Part shown: positions 50,513-60,984 of the stretch, piece after piece
Position numbering within the stretch: the stretch's first letter is position 1
Layout: every line of letters starts with the position of its first letter
Assembly: GCA_039931615.1 (NCBI GenBank)
Contig: JBDTRR010000013.1
Coordinates: forward strand, 1-64,000
Source of the DNA: JAHFUI01 sp039931615
Lineage (GTDB): Bacteria; Acidobacteriota; Vicinamibacteria; Vicinamibacterales; CAVVIG01
Length of the DNA stretch: 64,000 nucleotides
Reading direction: 5' to 3'
Notes under the pieces: model-generated
Told to the model about the DNA's origin: nothing
Database searches by the model: none
What the model saw: the letters and a program-made list of their open reading frames with translations, nothing else
Position numbers and translations under genes: made by a program

Positions 50513-51480
50513 CCAGCCAGCTGCAGGCGTTCCTTCAGTTCCTGCGGTTGAATGAGAACGCCTCGGCGCACACGGTGCGCGCCTATGAGAGCGATCTGTC
50601 GCAGCTGCTGGCACACGCCGCCGGCCGGGCCGGCGTCGCGCCGATCGATCTGCAACCCGCCGACCTCGATCGGGCCGGGATCCGCGCATTCCTGGCCCAC
50701 CTTCAGGAGCAGAAGCAGTCGCGGGCGACGGCGGCGCGCAAACTGGCGGCGGCCCGGACGTTCCTCCGCTACCTGCGCCGGGAAGGCGTCATCGAGACCG
50801 ATCCGGGCGCGCTGATCGGGACGCCGAAGCGCGAGGTGCGGATGCCGGCGCACCTGTCCGAGGCGGAGATGGCGGCGCTGATTGCGGCGCCGGCCGAAGA
50901 CGCACCGCTCGGCCGCCGCGACCACGCGATTCTCGAGCTGTTCTACGCGTCGGGGCTGCGGCTCAGCGAGCTGGTCGGGCTCGATCTCGACGATGTGAAC
51001 CTGAGCGGGCGGATGGTGCGGGTGCTGGGCAAGGGCGGCAAGCAGCGGCTCGTCCCGTTCAATGTCAGCACCGCGACGGCGATCCGCACGTATCTGAACG
51101 ATCGCGAGGTGTTGACGCGGCGCGGTCCGGCTTCAGCCGGATCCCGGGCGCCGTCCGCCCGCGTCCGCGTCCGGGCCGACCGCGGCCTGCAGCAGCCGCT
51201 GTTCGTCAACTATCGGGGCGCGCGGCTGACGGTGCGGAGCGTCGATCGACTGGTGCGGAAGTATGTGGCGGCGACCAGCACGCGGCTGGGGATCAGTCCG
51301 CACGCGCTGCGGCATTCGTTCGCGACTCACCTGTTGCAGCGCGGCGCCGACCTCCGCTCGATCCAGGAACTGCTCGGCCATGCCCGATTGAGCACGACGC
51401 AGCGCTACACGCACGTCGATGTCGCCAGGTTGCTCGAGGTCTACAACAAGGCGCATCCCAGGGCGACGGGGAAGAGCTGA
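50509..51480 (+). CDS. xerC: Tyrosine recombinase XerC/XerD type, with inserted segment
   Basis: A 323-aa site-specific recombinase for chromosome dimer resolution. N-terminal SAM-like domain: FLQFLRLNENASAHTVRAYESDL. Catalytic residues: R in ASGLRLSELVGLD, K in LGKGGKQRLVPF, HxxR in SPHALRHSFATHLL, H in LLGHARLSTTQ and Y in RYTHVD. The stretch LTRRGPASAGSRAPSARVRVRADRG between the catalytic K and H is longer than usual and includes a palindrome (51127-51140). ATG overlaps the trmFO stop (ATGA). Order topA-trmFO-xerC is the usual one before hslV, but here hslV is 12 kb further on. Confidence 0.93.
   Translation: MTSQLQAFLQFLRLNENASAHTVRAYESDLSQLLAHAAGRAGVAPIDLQPADLDRAGIRAFLAHLQEQKQSRATAARKLAAARTFLRYLRREGVIETDPGALIGTPKREVRMPAHLSEAEMAALIAAPAEDAPLGRRDHAILELFYASGLRLSELVGLDLDDVNLSGRMVRVLGKGGKQRLVPFNVSTATAIRTYLNDREVLTRRGPASAGSRAPSARVRVRADRGLQQPLFVNYRGARLTVRSVDRLVRKYVAATSTRLGISPHALRHSFATHLLQRGADLRSIQELLGHARLSTTQRYTHVDVARLLEVYNKAHPRATGKS
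51124..51144. repeat. Palindromic element inside xerC
   Basis: CCGGCT-TC-AGCCGG within GGTCCGGCTTCAGCCGGATCC, the same element and orientation as in trmFO, but read in another frame as G-P-A-S-A-G-S. Confidence 0.8.
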
Positions 51481-51489
51481 CGATTAAAC

Positions 51490-51595
51490 AATTCACAATT
51501 CACAATTCACAATTCACAATTCACAATTCACAAAAGACGAACGGCGAATTCTTGTGAATTGTAAATTCTTGTGAATTGTAAATTGCAAATCGTGA
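51490..51595. repeat. AT-rich AATTCAC arrays in inverted arrangement
   Basis: Five or more AATTCACA units (51490-51531) face TTGTGAATTGTAAATTC units (51551-51595) across a short spacer. The arms are complementary and can form a long hairpin. It lies between the convergent xerC and response-regulator genes, so a two-way terminator role is plausible. Confidence 0.85.
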
Positions 51596-51599
51596 ATCA

Positions 51600-53036
51600 T
51601 TAATGGCCCGCCTGGCCGTGGTCCGCGGCGGCGGCCAGCGGCGATTCCAGCGGGGCGGCGCGGCGGCCGCGCGGGAAGTCGATCGCGAGAATCTTGATCT
51701 TGTAGTTCATCACCCGCGGGCTGATCGACAGCAGCTCGGCGGCGTCCTTCTGGACCCAGTTCGACATCTTGAGCGCCTCGACCAGCGCGTGGCGTTCGAT
51801 GTCTTCGAGCGGGATGCCGGTCGGCGGGATCTTCACGACTGACGCCTGATCGCGGCCGCTGCGGGCGGTCGGCAGTTCGCCGAGCTGCAGGTCGCCGATG
51901 CCGATCGAGCGGCCCTCGGCGAGCAGCATCGCCCGCTCGATGGTGTTTTCCAGCTCGCGGATGTTGCCCGGCCAGTTGTAGCGCATCAGCAGCTTCTGCG
52001 CGTCCGGGTCGATGCCGTCCATCTTCTTCTTCAGCTCGGCCGAGAAGCGCCGGATGAAGAAGGTGGCGAGCGGCACGATGTCGTCCTTGCGCTCGCGCAG
52101 CGGCGGCATCTCGATCGACACCACCTTGAGCCGGTAATAGAGGTCCTCGCGGAACCGTCCGCTCTGGACCATGTCGCCGAGGTCGCGGTTGCTGGCGGCG
52201 ATCAGGCGGACGTCGACGCGCAGCGTCCGGGTGCCGCCCAGCCGCTCGAACTCGTGCTCCTGCAGCACCCGCAGGATCTTGGCCTGGGTGCTCGGGCTCA
52301 TGTCGCCGATCTCGTCCAGGAACAGGGTCCCGCCGTCGGCCTGCTCGAACCGGCCGATGCGCTGCTTGTCGGCGCCGGTGAACGCCCCCTTCTCGTGGCC
52401 GAACAGCTCGGACTCGAGCAGGTTCTCCTGCAGGGCGGCGCAGTTGACCTTGACGAAATTGCGCGCCGTGCGCAGGGAGTTGTGGTGGATCGCCCCGGCG
52501 ATCAGCTCCTTGCCGGTGCCGGTCTCGCCCCCGATCAGGCAGGTGGTGTTGCTCTTGGCCACCTTCCTGACCATGTCGAGGACGCGCTTGAGCGCCTCGC
52601 TCGACCCGATAATCCGATCGAACTCGTAAATGTCCTGCTGGGTGTGGCGGAGGTAGTCGAGCTCGTTCTTCATGCGCTTCAGTTCCAGCGCCTTCTCGAT
52701 CTTGACCTCCATCTCCTCGATCTCGAACGGCTTCTGGACGTAGTCGAACGCCCCGATCTTCATCGCCTCGACGGCGGTGGTGACCGAGCCGAACGCCGTC
52801 ATCAGGATCACCGCGGTGGTCGGATGCAGCGCCTTGGTCGTGCGCAGCACCTCGAGGCCGTCGCTGCCGCCCATCTTCAGGTCGCTCAGCACGACGTCGA
52901 AATAGCTGTCGTGCAGCCGCTCGATCGCGGCGTTGCCGTTGGACGCCTCGTCGACCTCGTGCCCGGCCTCGGTCAGGCCGCGGACCAGGCCGCGCCGCAG
53001 TGCGTCGTGATCGTCGGCAATCAGAATTCTACCCAT
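51600..53036 (-). CDS. Sigma-54-dependent response regulator (NtrC family)
   Basis: A 478-aa regulator. Receiver domain 1-120 with phosphoacceptor D52 (VVLSDLKMGGSDGL) and K in YVQKPFE. AAA+ domain has Walker A GGETGTGKELIA, the sigma-54 contact loop GAFTGA, Walker B GGTLFLDEIGDM and RYNWPGNIRELEN. A C-terminal Fis-type HTH (VEALKMSNWVQKDAAELLSISPRVMNYKI) follows. It activates sigma-54 promoters after phosphorylation, most likely by the kinase encoded just upstream (53113-54285). Targets are unknown; no clear -24/-12 promoter was identified in the window. Confidence 0.95.
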   Translation of the reverse strand: MGRILIADDHDALRRGLVRGLTEAGHEVDEASNGNAAIERLHDSYFDVVLSDLKMGGSDGLEVLRTTKALHPTTAVILMTAFGSVTTAVEAMKIGAFDYVQKPFEIEEMEVKIEKALELKRMKNELDYLRHTQQDIYEFDRIIGSSEALKRVLDMVRKVAKSNTTCLIGGETGTGKELIAGAIHHNSLRTARNFVKVNCAALQENLLESELFGHEKGAFTGADKQRIGRFEQADGGTLFLDEIGDMSPSTQAKILRVLQEHEFERLGGTRTLRVDVRLIAASNRDLGDMVQSGRFREDLYYRLKVVSIEMPPLRERKDDIVPLATFFIRRFSAELKKKMDGIDPDAQKLLMRYNWPGNIRELENTIERAMLLAEGRSIGIGDLQLGELPTARSGRDQASVVKIPPTGIPLEDIERHALVEALKMSNWVQKDAAELLSISPRVMNYKIKILAIDFPRGRRAAPLESPLAAAADHGQAGH

Positions 53037-53112
53037 CGGTGATCCTCGGACTGGGAGACTCGGAGTCTTGGTAAATCGGAACTTCGTAAATTGTCAATTG
53101 ACGATCGGCCCG

Positions 53113-54285
53113 CTACTTGAACCATCCCGCCGCGTTCGTCATCGGCACCGTGATGCGGAACCGCGTGCCGGTCGCGGCGCTGCTGCTGACGTCGATGCGC
53201 CCGTCGTGCGCGTCGACGATCTTGCTCACGATCGCCAGACCCAGCCCGGTGCCGGTCGTCTTGGTCGTGAAGAACGGATTGAAGATCCGATCGGTCAGCT
53301 CGGCCGGCACCCCCGGTCCGTTGTCGACGACGTCGACCACCACCGCGGGCGCCGCCGCGGTCTGGGTCGCCTCGTCTTCGGCGTAGGTGACCGCGGCCGT
53401 GATCGACACCGCGCCGCGGCCGTTCAGCGCCTCGAAGGCATTGGTCAGCAGATTGGTGAAGACCTGGCAGAGCTGGTGGCTGTCGCCTTCAATCATCGGC
53501 AGGTCCGGCGCCAGGTCGAGCGTCACCGCGATGTCGCCGCGGCGCGTCTTGGTCTCCGCCAGGATGATCGCCTGGCGCAGCACGTCGGCCAGATCGGTGT
53601 GTTCCATCTGCAGCCGGATCGGCCGCACGAACTCGAGCATCTCGACGACGATGGCGTTGGCCAGCTTGGCCTCGCTCATGATGTCGGCGAGCAGCGACTG
53701 GGCGTCCTTCGAATCGGGCACCTGGCGGCGCAGCAGCCCGGCCATGACCTCGATGCCGGCGAGCGGATTCTTCAACTCGTGGGCGATGCCGGCGGCCATC
53801 TCGCCGAGCGACGCCAGCCGGTCGCGCAGCCGCTCGCGCTCTTCGATCTGCTCGACCCGCGTCAGATCCTTGAAGAACATCACGGCGCCGATCGCCTGGT
53901 TCTGATCGTCGCGGACCTGGGACAGCGTGTAGCCGATGACCCGGTCGATGTCCTTCAGCCGCACTTCGGCCCGGTTCGGCAGATGGCTCATCTCGAACGC
54001 GCCGGCCAGCGCCCGCACGGCGTCCGGCCGCTCGCGCAGGACCTCGGTGTAGGGCTGGCCGATGTCCTCGGGCCGTCTCGTCAGTGCGAAGATCCGGTAC
54101 GCCTCGTCGTTCATCAGCGCGACCGTCCGGTCGCTGCGAAGCGCGATCACGCCGTTCCGCATGCTGGCGACGATATGCCGGAAGAACCGATCGTGCGGGA
54201 CTGAACCGGACCGCCCGGCCCGGCGCGGTGTCGGCGCTGCGGCACTGCGCGGGCGCACGGGAGACGGTTTGTTCAGGTCTGGCAT
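53113..54285 (-). CDS. PAS-containing sensor histidine kinase (NtrB-like)
   Basis: A 390-aa soluble kinase with no membrane helix. PAS domain (about 35-140: FRHIVASMRNGVIALRSDRTVALMNDEAYRIF), HisKA with the phosphorylated histidine in GEMAAGIAHELKNPLAGI, and HATPase with N box (LTNAFEAL), G1 DVVDNGPGVP, F box IFNPFFTTK and G2 TGTGLGLAIVSKI. It is the cognate kinase for the NtrC-like regulator downstream. ATG 54285 was chosen; the frame remains open for 28 codons upstream. The 205 bp upstream, to the ABC-F gene, hold nothing clear. Confidence 0.93.
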   Translation of the reverse strand: MPDLNKPSPVRPRSAAAPTPRRAGRSGSVPHDRFFRHIVASMRNGVIALRSDRTVALMNDEAYRIFALTRRPEDIGQPYTEVLRERPDAVRALAGAFEMSHLPNRAEVRLKDIDRVIGYTLSQVRDDQNQAIGAVMFFKDLTRVEQIEERERLRDRLASLGEMAAGIAHELKNPLAGIEVMAGLLRRQVPDSKDAQSLLADIMSEAKLANAIVVEMLEFVRPIRLQMEHTDLADVLRQAIILAETKTRRGDIAVTLDLAPDLPMIEGDSHQLCQVFTNLLTNAFEALNGRGAVSITAAVTYAEDEATQTAAAPAVVVDVVDNGPGVPAELTDRIFNPFFTTKTTGTGLGLAIVSKIVDAHDGRIDVSSSAATGTRFRITVPMTNAAGWFK

Positions 54286-54490
54286 CGGCACGGCTCGATG
54301 ATCCCAAGGGGCAAGGGGTGTGCCGCGAGAAGAGGGCGGCCGATTGCGAAAAGCGCATGCAATCGGCATATTTCGTCTCAGGAGAAAATACGAGAATAAC
54401 AGTAATGTAATTCGACCACGTTTATGTCATTGGAAGTCGATTGTGAGCGCCGTGACCTGGCGCTTCCCGGCGGCCGGAGGAAGAGGCTCG

Positions 54491-56529
<2,039 letters not shown>

Positions 56530-56533
<4 letters not shown>

Positions 56534-57123
56534 TCACCCAGGGCTTTGGCGGCGGCGGCGAGTACCTGCGGGACGCGGAACGGTTTGGTCAGGTAGCCGG
56601 CGACGCCGAGATTGACCGCTTCGATCGCGCTCGATTCGGTGGAGTAGCCGGTGATGATCAGGACCGGCAGATCGGCCTTGTAGCGCTTCGCCTCGCGGAT
56701 GACGGTCAGCCCGTCCATGCCGGGCATCCGCAGATCGGCGATCAGCAGATCGTAGGGATACAGCCGCATCCGTTCGAGCGCGGAGCGGCCGTCGGCGGCG
56801 ACGTCGACGTCGTACTCGGCCAGCGCCAGCGTCTTGGCCAGCAGATCGCGGATGCTGGCCTCGTCGTCCACGACCAGGACGCGCGGGCGGGTCGTCCCGG
56901 AAGCCGGCCGCGCCGGAGTGGCGGGTGCGACGCGGACGGCGCCGCCGCCGCGCGGGCGCTGACTGTCCAGCCAGGCATCGATGTCGCGCTTGCGAAACCG
57001 CCATTGCCGCCCGACCCGGACCGCCGGGATCTTGCCGGCCTTGATCAGGCGATAGACGGTCCTCAGGTTGACTTGCAGGTATTCGAGGACTTCTTCGGTG
57101 GTGAGAAACGTTTCGTCAATCAT
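56530..57123 (-). CDS. Excisionase-type HTH fused to a response-regulator receiver domain
   Basis: A 197-aa protein with DNA-binding domain first: an HTH_17/excisionase helix-turn-helix at 6-54 (FLTTEEVLEYLQVNLRTVYR, RVGRQWRFRKRDIDAWL), a short linker, then a receiver domain at 81-197 (VLVVDDEASIRDLLAKTL, phosphoacceptor D130 in LLIADLRMPGMDG, T in IITGYST, K in LTKPF). Most response regulators have the reverse order. The kinase encoded 54 bp upstream is the likely phosphodonor. Its stop overlaps the ABC-F start, so the two are translationally coupled. Confidence 0.92.
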
Positions 57124-57177
57124 GCGTCAGCGTCCGTGCCCTTCCATCGCCCGCGCGTGAATCCGCCGCCGGGTTCT

Positions 57178-59394
57178 TCAGGCGATCGGTTTCGGGTGCC
57201 CGCCCAGTATCGTGGCTGGAACCGTATCGGTCAGTCCGCCCGCCGGCCACCGGATCGGCAGCTCGATCGTGAAGACCGCGCCGCCTCCAGGGTGGTTGGT
57301 GGCGACGATCTCGCCGCCATGTTCCTGAACGATGCCGTAGGTAATCGCCAGGCCGAGGCCGGTGCCCTGGCCGACGTCCTTGGTCGTGTAGAACGGGTCG
57401 AAGATCCGCGACAGGACGTCTGAGGGGATCCCCTTCCCGGTATCCCGCACCGAGACGATCACCCGATCGCGGGCGGGCGAACCCTTGGTCCGGACTTCGA
57501 TGCGGCCGCCGTGTGCGGTCGCGGCGATGGCGTGCTCGGCGTTCATCACGATGTTCAGGAATACCTGGTGCAGGAGCAGGGGGTCGCTCTGCACACGAGG
57601 TAGCTTCTCGTCATAGTGTCGCACGACTTCGATCGCTGCGGCACGGCAGCTCGGCGCGCGCAGCGCCAGGACCTTCTGGAGGACGACGTTGACGCTGACG
57701 GCGCGCCGGACCAGCCGGCGCGATCCGGAAAAGGCGAGCAGGTTGCGGACGATCTTCGCGGCGCGGTCCGCTTCCCGGTAGATCGTCTGGACCTCGCGGC
57801 GCAGGCCGGCCGGAAACGCGCCGGTGACGCGCAGCAGCTCGAGGTGGCCGAGCACGCCCTGCAGCGGGTTGTTGAGCTCGTGCGCGATGCCGGCGATGAA
57901 CTGGCCGAGCGCCGCCAGCTTTTCCGATTGGGTCAGCCGCAGCCGCAGCTCTTCCCGTTCCGCCTGCAGCTTGGCATGGGGTGTCAGATCGCGCGCCACC
58001 AGAACGCTGCCGACGCGCTCGCCCTCGTGGTTGCGCAGCGCCGTGACCGTGACGCCGAACGGACCCTTCAGGACCGGGTCAACGACCTCGAAGTTCACCG
58101 GGCCGTCGGCGTCCGACTGGGGATCGCCGGCGCCGTGCGCGGCCAGCCAGGCCCGCAGGTCGGGGCCGACGAACTCCTCCAGCGGACAGTCGATCAGCTG
58201 CTGACGGGTGCGGCCGACCCGGCTGGCGAAGGCGTGGTTGACGTGCACGATCCGGCCGCGCCGATCCCAGACCGCGACCAGGTGCGCGATCGAGTCGAAG
58301 GTATTTTCCAGCTCCCGCCGCGACCGCACCACGTCGTCGAGCAGCTGGATGTTTTCGATCGCGCTCGACAGCAGGCGACCGGCCTCGTCGGCCTGGTCGA
58401 GGAGCCCGGCCGCCCCCGACGATTCCGATCGAATGCCCTCGAACAGAATCGTGCCAAGCGCGCGCCGCGTGCCGTGCAGCGGCACGGTGATGGTCGAGGC
58501 CGCGCTGCCGCCGGCGCCCGGCTGGATCCCGGCGCGGGTCTGGCGCATCGCGCCGGCCGCCACCGAGAGCGGGTCGTCGGCCGGCACGCGCGCCAGGTTT
58601 CCAACGTGTTTGGGATCCGAGGAGGCGCGCCGGACCAGCTGGCGGGCGCGGCGATCGTGAAGCCAGACGACCGTGCGATCGGCGCCGAACACCGGATTGG
58701 CTCCCCGGCAGAATGATTCGAGGCCGGCCGACAGGTTCAGCGTCGTCGCCAGCACCGTCCCGACATCATCGAAGACGCGGCGGAGCTGGCGCTGCAGCGC
58801 GTCACTCTGCCGGAGCCGGAACAGCTCGAGCGCGGTGACGAAGGCATCGGCGACCGGGGCCAGGCCGGCGCCGGGAGGACCGGACCGAGGCAGACCGGTG
58901 ACTCCAATCGCGAGCAGCCCCGGCCGATCCGCGCCCTGCGTCAACGGAAGCAGGACGGCCGATGGCGTGCCGAGCCGCGCCGACAGCTCCGGCATCCGTC
59001 GATCGGCATCCAGTACAAAGGTGGGCGGCGTGCGCGACAGCGCCGCCGCGACGAATCGAGCTTCGGTTGCGGCCGGCGTCCAGGGCCCGTCCGGCTGTGC
59101 GCCCGGGCCGCGGCCGGAGGTCGGCTGCATCGCGCCGGTGCGCGCGTCGGGCTCGAACAACACCGAACAGACCCCGCCGGCGGCCTCGATCGCGCGCTGG
59201 TGGAGCACCGGTAGCACGTTGGCGAGGGTCGTCGACGTGGCCAGCAGGGTCAGGAGCGAGCGGGACGGCTCGGGGGCGGCGTCGCGCTGCGGCCGCGCCG
59301 CGCGGCCGACCTGAGGTGGGCGCCTGGCGGGTCGCGGCTTCCCGCCCTTCGAGACGGAGACGGCGGTTCGAGGGAGGCGCGGCAAGCGGGCCAT
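57178..59394 (-). CDS. GAF/PAS-domain sensor histidine kinase
   Basis: A 738-aa soluble kinase. After a basic, low-complexity N-terminus come one or two GAF-like domains (about 45-350: LLATSTTLANVLPVLHQRAIEAAGG and LATTLNLSAGLESFCRG), a PAS domain (about 360-480: LENTFDSIAHLVAVWDRRGRIVHVNHAF), HisKA with the histidine in GQFIAGIAHELNNPLQGVLGH, and HATPase (NIVMNAEHAI, DTGKGIP, FDPFYTTK, GTGLGLAITYGI). Likely senses a cytoplasmic signal and phosphorylates the HTH-receiver protein downstream. It is divergent from the ECF sigma gene. Confidence 0.92.
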   Translation of the reverse strand: MARLPRLPRTAVSVSKGGKPRPARRPPQVGRAARPQRDAAPEPSRSLLTLLATSTTLANVLPVLHQRAIEAAGGVCSVLFEPDARTGAMQPTSGRGPGAQPDGPWTPAATEARFVAAALSRTPPTFVLDADRRMPELSARLGTPSAVLLPLTQGADRPGLLAIGVTGLPRSGPPGAGLAPVADAFVTALELFRLRQSDALQRQLRRVFDDVGTVLATTLNLSAGLESFCRGANPVFGADRTVVWLHDRRARQLVRRASSDPKHVGNLARVPADDPLSVAAGAMRQTRAGIQPGAGGSAASTITVPLHGTRRALGTILFEGIRSESSGAAGLLDQADEAGRLLSSAIENIQLLDDVVRSRRELENTFDSIAHLVAVWDRRGRIVHVNHAFASRVGRTRQQLIDCPLEEFVGPDLRAWLAAHGAGDPQSDADGPVNFEVVDPVLKGPFGVTVTALRNHEGERVGSVLVARDLTPHAKLQAEREELRLRLTQSEKLAALGQFIAGIAHELNNPLQGVLGHLELLRVTGAFPAGLRREVQTIYREADRAAKIVRNLLAFSGSRRLVRRAVSVNVVLQKVLALRAPSCRAAAIEVVRHYDEKLPRVQSDPLLLHQVFLNIVMNAEHAIAATAHGGRIEVRTKGSPARDRVIVSVRDTGKGIPSDVLSRIFDPFYTTKDVGQGTGLGLAITYGIVQEHGGEIVATNHPGGGAVFTIELPIRWPAGGLTDTVPATILGGHPKPIA

Positions 59395-59445
59395 AGTACA
59401 TCACGATCGCCCGGCCCGCCCGGGCGCCGGTAACCCTCCGCCAAA

Positions 59446-59474
59446 TTTAAAGTTACGGCGTGCAACCTTATAAT
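59446..59474 (+). promoter_or_regulatory. Putative promoter overlapping the upstream start codon of the ECF sigma gene
   Basis: TTTAAA at 59446-59451, a 17-bp spacer, and TATAAT at 59469-59474. The -10 hexamer covers the in-frame ATG at 59473, which therefore would not be transcribed from this promoter; this argues for the later start at 59557. Confidence 0.5.
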
Positions 59475-59556
59475 GACGACTGTGCCCGCCAGGTCCCGGC
59501 CGTCCGCGGAAGCCGACCGTCTAACTGGTGAAGAGAATGGGCCCGCCGCGCTTCGC

Positions 59557-60135
59557 ATGACGTGGACGGACGAAGAACTCGTCGCTCGAACGACTGGCGG
59601 CGATGCCGACAGCTTCAACGAGCTCATCCGTAGATGGGAACGTCCCATTTACGCGCTTGCGTACCGTCAAATCGGGCGCGACGAGGATGCGCGCGATATT
59701 TGCCAGGATACGTTCCTCCGGGCCTATCGCGCCTTGCACGGCTTCCGGGGGCAGGCCAAGTTCTCGTCGTGGCTGTATCGCATCGCGCTCAACCTCTGTC
59801 GCGACTGGATGCGTCGCGAACGGCGGACGCCCGTCGTGCAGGCGCCCGAGGACATGGACTTGATGGATCTGGCTGCGGCACGGGAACCGTCGGAGTCGAT
59901 CGAGGATCGGGTCGGTCGGCACGATCTGACACGGGCGGTGGAGCGGGCGATGGCGCTGCTGCCCGAAGAACAGCGTGTCGCGATCGTCTTGAAGGAGTAT
60001 CAGGGCCTCACCTTCCAGGAAATCGCCGATCTGCTCGGCTGTCCGCTGAGCACGGTAAAAACCCGGCTTTACCAGGGGTTGACGGTATTGCGACGTGAGC
60101 TGGCGCGCGCGGGCGTGTCGGCGGCGGCGCGTTGA
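59557..60135 (+). CDS. ECF RNA polymerase sigma factor
   Basis: A 192-aa sigma factor (220 aa from ATG 59473). Region 2: ELIRRWERPIYALAYRQIGRDEDARDICQDTFLRAYRALHGF, KFSSWLYRIALNLCRDWMRR. Region 4: LLPEEQRVAIVLKEYQGLTFQEIADLLGCPLSTVKTRLYQG. MTWTDEELVARTTGG at 59557 was preferred because a consensus -10 element overlaps the upstream ATG. The next gene encodes a zinc-finger anti-sigma factor, so activity is held by that protein until a signal arrives. Confidence 0.92.
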   Translation: MTWTDEELVARTTGGDADSFNELIRRWERPIYALAYRQIGRDEDARDICQDTFLRAYRALHGFRGQAKFSSWLYRIALNLCRDWMRRERRTPVVQAPEDMDLMDLAAAREPSESIEDRVGRHDLTRAVERAMALLPEEQRVAIVLKEYQGLTFQEIADLLGCPLSTVKTRLYQGLTVLRRELARAGVSAAAR

Positions 60136-60144
60136 TCACACACC

Positions 60145-60978
60145 ATGGCTGACATTCTCTGCGGTTACACCGCCGACCGGGACGAAACGCTGACCGCCTA
60201 CCTGTACGGCGAGATCGATCCGGCGCCGCGCGCCACGTTCGAAGGGCACATCGCCACCTGCGAGCGCTGCCGCAGGGAGCTGGCTGATCTCCAGGCGGTG
60301 CGCCTGCGCCTGTCCGAGTGGTCGGCACCCGAGCTGTCGCGTTCATTCGTCCGGATCCCGGCCGGCGCCGCGATTCAGTCCGATCTGCCGATGATCGGCC
60401 CGCGCAGCGGCGAGCCGGCGCGGGCGTCGAGCAGGATGCGCACCCTCCCGGTCTGGGCCCAGACGGCCGCGGCGCTGTTGTTCCTCGGCGTCTCGGCCGG
60501 GATCGCGAATCTCGACGTGCACTACGGTCAGGACGGCCTCAGCATCCGCACTGGATGGTCGCGTCCGCCGGTAGCCCGCCAGGGACCGGCGCCGGCTGCC
60601 GTCGTGCCCGCGGCGGCGCCCTGGCGGGCCGATCTGACGGCGCTCGAGCGCCAGCTGCGCGCGGAGTTTCGCACCGCGACGTCGACCCCGCCGGCGCAGC
60701 CGGCGTCGGATGCCGCGGCCGCGGTCGACGCGCAACTGCTGCGCCGGGTGCGCGCGCTGGTCGAGGACAGCGAACGCAAGCAGCAGAACGAGCTGGCGCT
60801 GCGGATCGCCGAGCTGGGGAACGAGTGGGAGACCAAGCGGAAGATCGATCTGAAGAACATCGACTGGAACCTGCAGGCGATCCAGAAGGACACCGGCTTC
60901 CGGATGTTGTCGGGGCAAAAGCAGATGCGGGCGTACATCGACAATACCGCGACGATCATGTCACGCACCCAGCGGTAA
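60145..60978 (+). CDS. Zinc-finger (ZAS) transmembrane anti-sigma factor
   Basis: A 277-aa protein 9 bp after the sigma gene. The ZAS-type motif is FEGHIATCERCRREL, H-x3-C-x2-C, in the cytoplasmic part. One membrane helix (WAQTAAALLFLGVSAGIANL, about 108-130) separates it from a periplasmic region with a predicted coiled coil (LVEDSERKQQNELALRIAEL...). It should bind and hold the upstream ECF sigma factor. Release is likely by proteolysis or unfolding, as in relatives. Confidence 0.9.
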   Translation: MADILCGYTADRDETLTAYLYGEIDPAPRATFEGHIATCERCRRELADLQAVRLRLSEWSAPELSRSFVRIPAGAAIQSDLPMIGPRSGEPARASSRMRTLPVWAQTAAALLFLGVSAGIANLDVHYGQDGLSIRTGWSRPPVARQGPAPAAVVPAAAPWRADLTALERQLRAEFRTATSTPPAQPASDAAAAVDAQLLRRVRALVEDSERKQQNELALRIAELGNEWETKRKIDLKNIDWNLQAIQKDTGFRMLSGQKQMRAYIDNTATIMSRTQR

Positions 60979-60984
60979 CCGGAC

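Noticed and set aside
46142..50689. Open frame of over 1500 codons on the minus strand across topA and trmFO
   Set aside because: It is antisense to two well-recognised genes and its product is arginine/glutamine-rich with no family motif; a GC-rich shadow frame.
50509..51480. XerC-type recombinase as an integrase of a mobile element
   Set aside because: It sits in the conserved topA-trmFO-xerC order and overlaps trmFO, so it is the housekeeping recombinase.
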